A program made the position numbers and the translations under genes. Source: Selaginella tamariscina (lineage: Eukaryota > Streptophyta > Lycopodiopsida > Selaginellales > Selaginellaceae). From it: 64,000 nt of DNA. Under the pieces are notes generated by a model. That model searched no databases. It saw only the letters and a list, made by a program, of their open reading frames with translations, and had not been told where the DNA came from. The stretch spans positions 32,501-96,500 of the forward strand of contig PUQB01000725.1 in assembly GCA_003024785.1 (NCBI GenBank). Reading direction: 5' to 3'. Below, piece by piece: positions 13,044 through 25,131 of this stretch; position 1 is the first letter of the stretch, and each line of letters starts with the position of its first letter.

Positions 13044-15047
13044 ATGCTGGAGAAGATTGGATTGCCGCCGAAGCCGGCAGGGCGAGGAAGAACATGGGTG
13101 ATCGATGCGTCTCATTGTCAGCAGTGCGCCTCGGTCTTCTCCTTCTTCAATCGTAAGGTACGTTCTTCAATCCACTGAAAATCCATGAAAAATCTGAAAT
13201 CTCCTTTTCTGATTCGTTTTCGGTGGATCGCAGCTGCTAGATCTTGTATTGCGCTACTCGTCTCTCTCCTAGGGTCATAATCCATTCGTAAAAATCGCTT
13301 TTTTCTGATAGTATTCATGAGCGCATAGTGTTTCTAGGCATAATCCATCGAAATCCCCTTCTAATCGTTAGACGAGCCTGAACAATATCTAAATTCATTT
13401 ATTAGCGATTCTTAAACTTGTGTGTGTGACAATGTAGTGTTTAAAGTCTCTGAAACTCTATTAATAAACTCGACTAATAATATTATTGAACGATGCATAT
13501 ATCGGCAATATATGTATACATACGATATATATATGAATAATAAAACATGTATGTTCATGCAGAGGCGTATAGGCGAAATGTTGTTGTTCAACAAACTCTT
13601 TCATGTTTGTTCAGGATAATAAACACCATATATAGTAGACCTAGATCTTATTCGTAAATATTTTATATATCATTATATGTATGTATATACAGATATATAC
13701 TTATTTTAAAACACATTTTGTTCTATATATATAAGATGCATATATGTGAAGCATGTAATTATGTTCAACGTGGAGTGCTGGTGGACAAACATATATACAT
13801 ATATACATATATATGAGCAACCTGATAAAGTAAATTATGAGCAGCATCATTGTCGAAGATGTGGGGCTTTTCTGTGGCAACTGTGTGCAATGGAGAATGT
13901 ATCTTCGTGGGCAAGGGGATGCTCCTGTTCGCATTTGCGAGCCATGCAAAAAGCTAGAAGAAGCAGCTCGCTTCGAAGCACGTCACGGACGCAAGAAATC
14001 TGGTACTATATTGTAGCTGTGTTGCATTTATCTATATGCGTGTATAGCTATGTGTTTATATGTTATTGGAGTGAATCGATAAGTACATGATTTACTGAAC
14101 AGTTTTAAACGTTTGAAAGAGTTTGTCGAATGACAAGATTTTATTATATCTGTTCCTTCAGCAGAGTATGAACATACATCTAGTATATGAATGCTCGATA
14201 TAAGTTTTTATGTAGGAATTGTTAATGTTTTGTGCAATGCAGATGAGAGTCGCAATGAAGCTGACGATATATTGCTCAAAACATTATTAAACGATGAGGG
14301 TCCATCTTCATCAAACAGCATTGCACCGGACCCTGTTACTCCTGAATCCTTAAGACAACATGCACAAGAGATGAAGGCCAAATGGATCACACTGAAAAAG
14401 GAGGGAAGAATGAAGATGCATTGAAAGCCTTCAAGCGTTCAAAGGAGCTCGAGCGTCAAGCTGATGCGTTAGTACTCGCTCTTCGTAAAGCTTCAAGGTC
14501 CCCCAAAGACACAGTAAGTGTAATACTGGCATAGCATGTGTGTGTTGTGTGTTGCGTGTGTGCGTGCACTGGTGTGACATGCGTTTATGTTATACATTTC
14601 ATGGCAGTAGGAAATAGCGGGATGTGGTACGTTATTAATACATTAAATACATAAAGGAATGTGCATAATTTTTTTCCATGGGCGGGGGGAGATTCTAACA
14701 CTGCTTACAGGGAACAACCAAAAAGCAGCCAGAAAGAACAGAGGTTACAGAATCAAAGGCCAAGGAGACAGTGGATGAAAGCAAGACTTGATGAAGGAGT
14801 TGAAAGAGCTGGGCTGGTCTGAAGCAGACGAAGTTAAGCAATCTTCTGATGCAGATATATTAAACGAAGGCTCTACAAAGAGTAAGAAAGCAACTGAGGA
14901 GTTGCAACAACAAATTCTGGGCCACAAAAGAAAAGCATTAGCTCTGAAGCGCGATGGAGACCTGTCAAGGGTAAGCATAAACACTAAATATATGCGTGTG
15001 TGTATGTGTAGATGTGTATCTATGTATGCATGTATGTATGTATAGAT

Positions 15048-15132
<85 letters not shown>

Positions 15133-16894
15133 CTACAAGAATAAGTGTAACTTCTTGATATATAGAATTTATGTTTCACACGAGCTTTCCTTTAGGCAAA
15201 GGAAGAGTTGAAGAAGGCAAAGACCCTTGAGAAACGGCTAGAAGATATGCAGATGCTTGGTGAGGATTTTGAGGACGAGGAGGTACGTTTTGTACATGTG
15301 CGTGCGTTCGTACATGCGTGCGTGTTTGTGTTATTGACAGTAAGCTTATGTTTCTTAATATTATATAGACTTTTTATTTGTAACGAATGGTTTCTTTACT
15401 CTATCTCTCTCTCTCTCTGTGCAAATTTATCTTAATTTTTGGAGCATATTTTCCTATAGGAGGATGGTGATGAGCTTACCGCGATTTTAAGAGCATTAGA
15501 GAAAGAGGTCGACAGAAAGGAAGTTCACGAGGTGAAATATTCCGGTAACAGTAATCTAACTCTTCCCATGGTTAATGACGAAGATGAAACTTATATGGAC
15601 GTTGATGATGTGGATTTAACTGATCCTGAGATGATTAAGACGCTCAAGGACATGGGTGGTCAGAAGATGAGCATATTCCAATGGATAGAGATGAGATACA
15701 GAAGAATATTTTAGCTCATAAGCACCAGGCTTTAGCTTTTAAGCGTGCTGGAAAGCTGGCGGAGCTCGGAAGGAGCTGAACGAGGCGAAGGCTTTGGAAA
15801 AATTGCTTGAAGAGGTAAGAGTCGTATACTTAGTTGTATTATTCACGTATTGTTTAATATACTTAATCCATATACCATGCGTAATGCATATGATATATGT
15901 TTTTGATATATACTAATCATTATAAGAATGTAATATTGTTGGTCAGGTAAATGAGCAGGATGATGTGACGGATCAAGATCCGGAGATTTTAGCAGCATTG
16001 CGTGGTAAACTTTCCATTTTAATTTATTCTATTTACGTGCAGTTATATGTCGTCTAATATGTCTACGTGAAGCTACGTGTATGTTTATTTGTGTCTGTGC
16101 ATATACGACTGTGTCCATATTCATGTGTCAAACGATTTAGTTGTGATTAATAGCTAATTCAAGTGTTTGGCAGGTTCGCACGGACATGAACTTGTGGAAG
16201 ATGAAACCGCGTATAAGTAACGTTTATTTACATTTATACTTCTTATATATATAACTTGTAAACAAGGAAGTGTACATCTGTGACGGTGTGTTTGTTGTTT
16301 ATAAATTTACAAATGCATATATACACACGCTATGGTATGTAATATATACATATACACGTTACATAAATTTGTTACAGGAAGCCGGCTTCTTTTGACGGTG
16401 ATGAAGATGTTACGAAGCATATCCGAGATTTTAGCAAGGATCCTGAGCTTGCTACGATCTTCAAAGGCTTTAATTTTGATCACAATATAGATGAAGATGT
16501 GGTTTCAGTTCCTAGCAAGGATTCAAAGCCTCCAAAGGCTTCGATACCACCGAGAAAAGTTACACAGTATACTGTAATATGTATCAGATAACACGTACCA
16601 CTGCAGATCTATACTGAGCTACTCTATAAGCAATAGCTCTCTCTGTCTCTCTCTGACACACGCACACAACACAAAAATATTGACCAATTAACTGTGCAGG
16701 AATTGCCCCAAAGGAGCAAGCTTGAGATACAGAAGGATCTTCTGGCTAAGAAGAGGCAGGCCTTGGCTTTGAGAAGGGAGGGAAAAAACTGCTGAAGCTG
16801 ATAGACTACTCGAAGAATCTCGTGTCTGGTACTAATAGTAATAAAATTATATATGAACACACACACAACACATTTTAAATCATTCTGATATATT

Positions 16895-16937
<43 letters not shown>

Positions 16938-17395
16938 GGTGTGTAGATGATTATTTAATATATTGGATGTTTTGCACGTTGTGTTACTTTTTAACAGGAA
17001 AGCCAGCTCAAAGCGTTTGAGACTGTGCATGTTCAACAAGCTTCTGAAGCTCCTGAAGAAGACGAAGACGGTGAGAGCGATGAAGTTACTGAAGACGATA
17101 TGAACGATCCGGTCATGTTGGCTGCCCTCAAAGATGGGCTTCACAGAGGACCGGCATACCATACAGATACCCGACCGTACCGTGCAACACCATGCCGTAC
17201 AAGAACCAGCTCAACCTATTGTACCCGCACATATACAGGATCATACCGTAACAGAAGAGATGGATGAGAATCGATCTAGGGTAACAAGAAGATCGGAGAT
17301 TCAGCAAGAAATACTGGAGCACAAGAGGAAGGCCTTGGCGTGTAAGCGGTAAGCTTTCTGTTGCATACACACGTGCCTACTTAGTGTGTGTATCT

Positions 17396-17426
<31 letters not shown>

Positions 17427-17433
17427 TATATAT

Positions 17434-17470
<37 letters not shown>

Positions 17471-18401
17471 CACATACACACACTCGTTCTATTTAAACAG
17501 ATATCTAAAACTCCATCTGTATAAAGGAATGATTGACAACATGTGTATGTATGTTATGGATCTAACAGAAAGTATAGGATATAAGTATACAGAAATGCAT
17601 CTCCTGATATCTAGACATAAGTTTGTAGTGTATAAGTGTCCTTGAAAAACATTGCACACGCGCAACAGAGTTTCAGACACATAATGTAATATGCAGACAT
17701 ATAAGCATTACTGATGACTTTGATAATAGGAATGGGGATTTAGTTTCGGCAAAAGAAGAACTGAAGAAGGCGAAACTTTTGGAAAAAGCAGTTGCAAGAT
17801 GAAGAACCAAGTGACATTCCACAAGCAACTCCCAGCAAGTCCCAACAGGAACAACCGATTCCTGGTAAGTCCCAACAGGAGCAATCGGTTCCCAAGGGCC
17901 CAACAGGAGCAAGCACGACCAAGGGACCGGATAAAGCTGCAACAGGAGTCACTTGCACACAAGAGGAGAGCTCTAGCGTTGAGAAGAGAGGGGAAGATCG
18001 ATGAAGCAGAGAAGGAGTTTGAGATTGCAAAGTCATTTGAGAAGCAACTGGAAGAAATGGAAGGGAGTAGTAGCCAGCAAGCTTTAGTATCGAATGACGA
18101 TGTTAGTGTGGAGAATGTTATGGATCCACAGCTCATGGCGGCTTTAGCTGGTATTGGTATTGGTATTGGCTTGGATAGTCAGGTGGACAAAAGTAAAGGG
18201 CAGGATTTGCAAGAAAGGGGTAAAGGGCAGGGCTTGCAAGAGAGGGGTAAAGGGCAGGGCTTGCAAGAGAGGGGTAAAGGGCAGGGCTTGCAAGAGAGGA
18301 TAAGGGGGCTGAAGTTGAGGGCTGTGGAGCTGAGGAGAGGTGGGAGGCAACAGGAAGCGCTGGAGGCGCTTCGCGAGGCAAAGAAGCTAGAAAGATTATG
18401 A
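13044..18401 (+). CDS. FYVE zinc-finger protein with repeated DM14-like helical modules (Arabidopsis At1g61690-like)
   Basis: About twelve exons. Exons 1 (13,044-13,157) and 2 (13,845-14,002) encode a FYVE domain beginning WVIDASHCQQC, with HHCRRCG and the C-terminal CEPCKK cysteines, so it should bind PI3P on endosomal membranes. The rest alternates two motifs. One is a helical module of the form ILxHKRKALALKRxGxxxxA followed by AKxLExxLE, seen about seven times (near 14,390, 14,910-15,250, 15,710-15,810, 16,720-16,820, 17,300-17,780, 17,940-18,055 and 18,290-18,395). The other is an acidic linker of the form DPxMxxALxxxG, seen about five times. The module resembles the DM14 repeat of CC2D1 proteins, which suggests a link to ESCRT-type sorting. 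The frame changes at about nine single sites (for example near 13,870, 14,405, 14,786, 15,657, 15,767, 16,788, 17,785 and 17,925) while the other frame continues the family pattern. The gene ends tail to tail with RH7. Confidence 0.8.
14990..15129 (+). repeat. Compound GT/GTAT/GATA/GA microsatellite in a FYVE-gene intron
   Basis: The intron between the exons ending near 14,970 and starting at 15,196 goes from GT to GTAT to GATA to GA repeats, in the same order as NDPK intron 5. Confidence 0.9.
17395..17471 (+). repeat. (TATC)n(TA)n(TAGA)n microsatellite in a FYVE-gene intron
   Basis: A compound tetranucleotide and dinucleotide repeat with dyad symmetry lies in the intron that follows the exon ending near 17,350. 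Confidence 0.9.
18195..18300 (+). repeat. Coding 27-bp minisatellite in the last exon of the FYVE gene
   Basis: Four near-identical copies of a 27-bp unit encode RGKGQGLQE between two DM14-like modules. The unit keeps the reading frame, so copy number can vary without breaking the protein. Confidence 0.9.
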
Positions 18402-18624
18402 CCATTTGTTTTGTAAAACACCGCGAAATAAATAAAGGTACATACATCAGTTTATTCTACCTTCTTAGTAAGGTAGATGTAATTAAATTCAAAATAGTTT
18501 TATTAAGCAATTATAATTACATACATCACAAATTATTAAGATGTTAAAAGTTTAATGTCGTATTAGAAATTAATTGCCTTTGATTAACTAACAACTCACA
18601 TCATAATCAAAATTGCATTTCTTT

Positions 18625-21600
18625 TCATTTGCCCCATCGCCTCCCATTATTGTTACCATAACCATAACCACCACGCCCTCTTCCGCCGCCGTTACCAGCG
18701 CTTCTACCGCCTCTTCCCCGTTAAAACCCCCTCGTCCCCTGCAAAACATATATACATGAATATGTGTACATGTCTAGCTCTTCATATATCTTCATCAATT
18801 AACATACTACATATATATAGTCACACGAAGAATCTCCTTCCGATTGAGAAAAACAGAGTTTGGTTTGAGAGAGAAGCTCTTCTTATCTTTAATAAGCTTA
18901 ATTTACCAGTTATTGTCCTTCTCCGGCTTTGGTGTAAGCTCTGGGAGCGTCTCCGCAACTGAAACGCCAAAATTTTGGTCCTCCAAACCTGTGAAACATA
19001 AACAATATCTCAGTAAATATACAAATCAACAAATATCGTTATAATCGTATACACACATCTATAACGTATGTGTGTATGTATGGGGGTGTGAGTAACGGTA
19101 TACAAGTCGACATTAACGGTAAACATTCTTGCAACTAAGAATGCCTATATCGAATGTATATCTCTAAACATGTTTATTTGAGTGAACCTTTTAAGAATTC
19201 ATCTACTCGAATACTGGGGACGTCAAAAACAGCCCCCATCCCGTCTACAGTTAGATTCATCCGCCGTATCTCAGAAACAAGCTCCTCACTTATGCAGCCT
19301 CTCAATGCATTAAAGATATAGCTGCAAAAAAGTAGATGTAATACTCAAGTTTATATATCTGCGATGCATATGCAAGTTAAAACGCATAATTGATAACTCA
19401 AAGGTATACGAACTCACCCTGCGGAAAATATCTGCTTAGGAGATTCAAAAAGTAAAGTCGTAGAATCATCATGGGAAGTTTGCAAAGACCTCCTTTTTGC
19501 CTCGGTATATCCCTGCAAAAAAGTCAAAAAATTGATTAAATACAGATATAAAGACTAGTATAAAGTTATATCTATATAACTAGTTACACACACGTGAGTC
19601 TGTACTTACAGCAAGCTTCGCTAATGCCTTCGCCAGAAGGTCCAGAGCTGGTGCACCAGACTTCTCAACAAGCTCCTGTGCAGCTTCTCTAAAACAATGG
19701 CAATACACTGACAAACACCATGTATTAGCGAATCAAGTACTACGTCTGTGACACTTGCGTGTAGTTATGATAAACATGCGTCTGTAGAATATATAGTAAA
19801 TATATGAAATATATGTTATTGTACTAACGTTTTCCACTGTATATACATTATAGAATTATCATTCAGAGAGGGAGGGAGGGCACCTGTCAGAGACTTCCAA
19901 AACGCCTTTGGTGGCAAGGAGGCAGATTCCTTAGCAATTGCCGACGGTTGAGGAGCCGAAATACGCTCAAATTTAAATCCTGCTTTCCTCTCAATTATAG
20001 GAACCATATTCCTTTTCCGGTCATAAAGTAAAATAGCAACACCCGAATTCCCTGAATCATATATATTCGTATACATGTAAAGAATACTAGAATACATATC
20101 ACTTATATGTTTTTCATATGAAACACAGCATAGAATGATAACAGATTAAAGACCGTACCTGCTCTTCCAGTTCTACACCAGATCGATGGATGTATGTCTC
20201 AGCGTCCCTGGGTGGTTCGCACTGATATCCAATAATATTCAAATATAGTAAACAGTATTTTCAGATTACGTGTATTAAGAAGTACCTGAATAATAAGCTG
20301 AACATCATTGATATCCAGACCTCGAGCAGCAACATCTGTTGCTACTAGCACATTGAATTTTCCAGATCGAAACCCGGCAAGGGTAGCCTGCACATATATT
20401 GAAGTCAGTATCTCTAGACACAAACTATACGTGTATATATGCAAATACATGCTGTGAATACGTATATTGTTAGGGCTCACTCGAGCATAACATACATAAT
20501 AATATCAGAAACATCCTCAACAAACTATCCAAACAGTTAAAACTTACCACAACATCTAAACGAAATGACAATCCAACCATACCACCTGCAAGAATACGTG
20601 TGTGGTTGGATCCACTCAAAAATATGATATTTAACATTTAAACAAACACGAAAACAAACCGAAACAGTCTGAGACTTACTTCTCGAAGATGCTGTGGTAT
20701 ATCCCCATGTAACGCCTTTGCAATATGACTTAAGGCAGCAGCAAGCTCAGAAGCATCGTTCTTTGTTTCTGTAAAAACAATGACCCTTCCACCACTGCAT
20801 AAGCAGCTGAATTAATTATTGAACCGAATTCACACACACATACACGCACGCACGCAGACACAATAGCATACCTCCCATACACCTTGATAACGTCAGGTAC
20901 AATCTGTGACCTTGCATGATACGAGCATGGCATTAATAAATGCGTAACTGACGTACTTGCCTTCATCTCGTCTCCAACCAAGTCCACAATTTTCTTATCT
21001 GGTTTGAAAAATTTCTGAGCAATCTGTGGCAAAGTAAAGCACGTCAATATATTATCACATACATAGACAAAAGACATATACATGTGTCCGTGTTCAAACA
21101 TAGTTTAACGTATATATTACCTGCTTCACCCAATCAGGCATGTAGCGCTGAAAAGAAGCGTTTGAACTGTAGATGCATCTTCAACAGCGCTCAAAATATA
21201 TTCCACGGGCTCCACAAAGCCCATCTTTAGCATTTCATCAGCTTCATCAAGAACTCTAAACTTTAGAGTTTTCAGATTCAAATCCCCACGTTCCAAAAGG
21301 TCCTGCATAACATGCAAGCTGAATACTACGTACTACTATATAAAACCTCGCGATTTACCTTAACACGACCAGGAGTTCCAACAACAATGTCTACACCACG
21401 ACGCATTGCACTTTCTTGGGGCCCGTAACTGCTTTTACCATACACACAAATGCTCTTCAAGCCAACAACACCTCCATAACACTCGATATCAGCATGAACC
21501 TGTACATATATGACTCTAATAAGATCAATATCATATGCGCCACACACACACACACTACAAACCTGTTGTGCCAATTCACGTGTTGGAAGAAGAGATTAGA

Positions 21601-22115
21601 ACAGAAGGTGCACGTCCAAACTTTTTTTGAGGAGTACCAGCCCTTGAAAGAGATTCCACAATAGGCAATACAAATGCCAGAGTTTTTCCCTGTTTATAAG
21701 ATAATAAGCAAGTATATAAGGGATATACATACATTTTGAACCAACATACCTGGCCAGTGCGTGCGCGAGCAACTAGATCATCGCCATCAAAAACAATATC
21801 AAATGTTTGAGCTTGAATCGCGAAGAGTGCATTGATTTCCCTGGACCTGAGCTTCTCCTTGACGGCTTCCGAAATCCGGAAATTATCCAGCGCGTACGGA
21901 TTCTCCGAAGGCGATGCGGGAACGTCTTCATCTGAACTCACCTTCTTCTGTTTCTTCGTTGGATTCTCCTCCGCAGTTCCGTTGTCCGACTTCCTTTTCT
22001 TCTTTTTCTTCTCGGACTCTGCGGTGCTCGCTCCGGCAGCCATCTCGGCTTCTCCCTTGAGCTTCTTCTGCTTCTTCCGCTTGATCTCAGGCTCGTTCTC
22101 GGCTACACCAGGCAT
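18625..22115 (-). CDS. RH7: DEAD-box RNA helicase 7 type (nucleolar, GUCT domain, RGG tail)
   Basis: The protein starts at 22,115 with a lysine-rich nucleolar-type leader of about 95 residues (KKKKKRK and similar runs). The helicase core follows in about ten exons: Q motif region ending [70 protein letters not shown], and HRSG leading into motif VI. After the core come exons matching the GUCT domain of the Nu/RH7/DDX21 group (around 19,190-19,690) and a final exon (about 18,740-18,625) with a glycine/arginine-rich RGG tail. Members work in nucleolar rRNA processing and in chloroplast or cold responses. Frame changes by single bases near 21,590, 21,150, 20,190 and 18,700 interrupt otherwise excellent family agreement and look like sequence errors. 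The gene is convergent with the FYVE gene, about 220 bp apart. Confidence 0.88.
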
Positions 22116-22194
22116 GGAGCTCTTTTCAGTAGCTGGAAAGATGCCCGAGAGATGAACAGACAGAAAGACGGCGTTCAAGACCTACTCATCTCTA

Positions 22195-22222
22195 GAACCC
22201 TAACTGCGGCGTCTCAGCCCTA
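22195..22222 (-). promoter_or_regulatory. Telo-box-type motifs upstream of RH7
   Basis: Two ACCCTAA/GCCCTAAAA motifs lie 80-105 bases upstream of the RH7 start. Telo boxes (AAACCCTAA) are typical of plant genes for ribosome biogenesis and translation, which fits a nucleolar helicase. The assignment is from motif and position only. Confidence 0.5.
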
Positions 22223-22229
22223 AAACAGA

Positions 22230-22800
22230 ACTGTTGAATCGACGGTTCAAATTCAGCAAATCTAGACCGTCCAAAAATATATTGCCATTGAAAGAGCACC
22301 ATGAATTTGTATATTTTTAAATTAAAACATGTATATATAAATTTACTAATTATTCTTAAATTTTTATAGCTCAGCTAAGTATATAAAAATTAAACTTATG
22401 CTATATAATGGCATCTTCGCAGCATATTCCCTAGCATGTTTCTCAATGTTTATTATTCAAGTGTCCGAGATACCCTTGTTGTCCTGTTAAGACCTCGGAC
22501 AAGGTCGGTCTGCCGGACATTCGTAGATCCGGATGCTAAGATTAACCTAGAACGAGGTAATATGTTTTAATAAAATATTATAATATATATAAAATGCTTT
22601 AGAAATATACTAAAATATATTTTGTAGAGTTTGAAATTGTACACAAAATGAGAGACATTTTTTTTTTCTTTTGTTTTTTTTTTTAAACCACCTGCCTCAC
22701 CTACAACATTCTTTTCTTGTCAGATCCAAAGAGCACTAACCGAGAAAGAGAATCGAACCCGAACCCCATTCCCCATGGCATATTCCCACCAGAATATCTA
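22230..22800. other. AT-rich spacer with an unassigned GC-richer patch
   Basis: AT-rich spacer broken by a GC-richer patch at about 22,455-22,560 and a long T-rich tract at 22,655-22,685. I see no gene here. Confidence 0.4.
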
Positions 22801-22806
22801 CAACAC

Positions 22807-23190
22807 CTAATCGTAATCCGCTACAAGTCTCCACCCCGGTACGGGAATGTATTCCGTACTGGGATCCGGATCCCTACCAGCCGCTGCTGGGGGTGCCTTC
22901 CCCTTCCCCAATGCTGTTGTCCCCTTCCCCACGGATCCCGATCCCTTCTTATGGGATTTGAGAACGTTACCTCTGAATGGCTTGTGTTCGTTGTGAGGAA
23001 TCCGGTGGGCTACCAAGACTTCGTGGGGTTCGATTCCGTTGGCGTCACATGGCTCCCTCTTCATTGATATCAAGCTGCTCCTCTTTGCTTTCACTGCCGG
23101 ACGGAGCTCCTGTACTACCTCTGAGTCCTCTGCTGAGCTTGTATCCCTTTTGTCTTCCGACTCACTATTTGCGAGTGACCTGCGTTCACA
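22807..23190 (-). CDS. Unrecognised coding patch, basic protein
   Basis: On the minus strand a frame is open from a possible acceptor near 23,190 (GCAG|GTCACTCG) to a stop at 22,807, about 125 residues. Reading order: a Ser/Glu/Asp-rich start, then KREPCDANGIEPHEVLVAHR, then a lysine- and glycine-rich stretch and the end IPVPGWRLVADYD. The GC content is well above that of the flanks, as in the exons of this window. The composition looks like protein, not chance. I do not recognise the family. The PHEVLVA segment is faintly like senescence-regulator (S40/DUF584) proteins, but the rest of that signature is missing. The first exon is not identified. The plus strand of the same patch is also partly open, so the strand is likely but not certain. 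Confidence 0.4.
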   Translation of the reverse strand, partial: CERRSLANSESEDKRDTSSAEDSEVVQELRPAVKAKRSSLISMKREPCDANGIEPHEVLVAHRIPHNEHKPFRGNVLKSHKKGSGSVGKGTTALGKGKAPPAAAGRDPDPSTEYIPVPGWRLVADYD

Positions 23191-23249
23191 CCTCAGTCAG
23201 GCCTGTGTGTTGCGCTTACATGTGTGTGTTATAATAGGATAGTGTGTGT

Positions 23250-23950
23250 GCGTGTGAGAAGTTTATAGTATATATACATAGATACATATTTATATTACAA
23301 CGCTGCACACCTATTTGATACTCTCTACATGTAGGCTTTCAGCTATATATGCGCACAAACGACGTATGAGGGCTATCTTCATCTAACATGTACAGTTCAC
23401 TATATGATCTTCATATAACGTTCTACTCACATACATGTATGTATATATGTAAACCTTCCACACTAATAAAACAACAAAGCGTACATATATGTAACGCATA
23501 GGTTTATAAATATCGGTAATGACAGCATTAAAGCTACGTGGGCGTGGGGCAGTCTTGATGTAGAATATAACAGGATAAGACGGTGTTACGGACAATATGA
23601 CGAGATTGATAGCATGTACGGAGTACATACAGATCGATGACCTGCGTGCTTCTATATGAACAAATGCCAGAGGATGCACCAAAATAACACGTCGTAGCCA
23701 AATGAAAATACACACTAAATGATCTGGAAAACCAAGAAATCACTGGTTTAATAAGACAAAATGAAGCAGAAGAAAATGAACGAGAAAAAGTACCGCACCG
23801 GTGTGTACATACATAATACTAAACGCAGGTACAAAGGTACGCACGCTGACAGATACTAGCAAACTTAGAAACATGGAAGAAGTAATAACTTCAGCTGCAC
23901 AGATAATCGCATTTGTGGGAACTCGTGAACGCTATTATAAGTTATATAAA
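23250..23950. other. Spacer downstream of the winged-helix-like gene
   Basis: No coding seen. It probably contains the 3' UTR of the minus-strand gene at 23,953-24,932 and part of the 5' region of the coding patch at 22,807-23,190. The open frames here are short and lack protein character. Confidence 0.4.
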
Positions 23951-23952
23951 TA

Positions 23953-24932
23953 TTAGATAAACGATAAGGCGATTATATTTGTGTGTATCATCAGAAATAA
24001 GTTGCTTAACTGGTAATGAAACGGACAACTTCTGCCTCCATATCCAACGCGTTTGATCATCTTTCGTTTGACCAGTCTATACAGCAACAAACAGTGAAAT
24101 GCAAGTGACTAGGAGAGAACACGCAAAGATGACTCACAGTCTAAGAGCCTTGCTGGTATCGGGGTTATTTCCCAATGCCTCACGGATGACCTTCTCCGTG
24201 AGAGTCGCCTTTCCAATGAGCTGAAGAACCCTGTAAGAGCACCGCAGCACACGGCTTTGTTTCCATCCATCCTCATCAAGATTCAAAAAATCTCCGTTGC
24301 TACTCGAAGGGCTTATGGTCATGCTTTCGTAATTCTTCCTCTGAACAACAGACGAAGAAACATATTAGATCGCTGAACACCGAGTTTAGTGATAACTCGT
24401 TCATATATAATATACGTATATACTATTATACGCACTTGTCAGTATGATTCTTCCTTGAAGAAACACACTAGCTACAAAGAGAGCAGAAAGACCAGTGATT
24501 ATGAGTCTTTCAATCGATTATGAAATATTAGAGGTAGAAACAGAGGAAAGTCCTTACACCTCACATTTTATGACCTGTCGCGGAGTTCAAGAAATCGCCA
24601 TTTTTTAATTGGAGAGGCATTATAAAGCTAGAAATCGGCATTTTCGAGCGATTACAGAGCAAATATGAGATCTTTCTAGTTTTATTCAAGCGATTTCAGA
24701 AACTAGAGAACTTGAAAGCGGCATTTTTCGAATGATTATGAGATCTTTGTGGCGATTTCGGAGACTAGAGCTAGAAACGGGCATTTTCCGAAGCGATTAT
24801 GAGATCTTTGCGATTGAGCTAGAAACAGAGGAGGAAAAGACCTAAGATCTCGACCTACACAGTAATAAAACCTGTTGCGCATACCTTAGGGACAGCTGCA
24901 GGACGATTCTTTGGTGCAAATCGCGATGGCAT
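23953..24932 (-). CDS. Small plant protein with C-terminal three-helix / winged-helix-like domain
   Basis: Three exons join in phase: 24,932-24,885 (starting MPSRFAPKNRPAAVPK), 24,340-24,138 and 24,076-23,953, giving about 124 residues. Donors and acceptors are canonical. The second exon carries VLRCSYRVLQLIGKATLTEK and NPDTSKAL, and the third begins LVKRKMIKRVGYGGRSCPFH. The pattern of helices followed by a basic, glycine-containing beta-hairpin (GYGGR) looks like a small winged-helix or three-helical-bundle fold that could bind nucleic acid. It fits uncharacterised plant proteins described as HTH three-helical bundle proteins. That assignment is from memory of the family, not from a search. 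The start is chosen because it gives a complete short first exon close to a telo-box promoter. Confidence 0.65.
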
Positions 24933-25029
24933 TTGAAGCTCGTGAAGCGGCCAGCAGCGATTTGTTCAGCGCCGCTCCATGCGACATTCAGCAATACGGC
25001 AGGAACTTAAGATCCCAGAGAACGGCGAG

Positions 25030-25125
25030 ATGAAGAAACCCTAGATTATGAAAACTCAAACCCTAGCTGCGGCACTACCGCGCATTATATACCTGGAGGG
25101 AAGAATACTGAGATCACTTAGGGTT
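25030..25125 (-). promoter_or_regulatory. Cluster of telo-box-type motifs upstream of the winged-helix-like gene
   Basis: Three AAACCCTAG or TAGGGTTTAGGG motifs lie at about 25,036, 25,060 and 25,118, roughly 105 to 190 bases upstream of the start at 24,932. The copy at 25,060 shares ACCCTA-R-CTGCGGC with the RH7 upstream region near 22,197. Confidence 0.5.
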
Positions 25126-25131
25126 TAGGGT

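Noticed and set aside
22807-23190. S40/DUF584 senescence regulator
   Set aside because: Only a PHEVLVA-like segment agrees. The conserved GRTLKGRDL-type motif of that family is not present.
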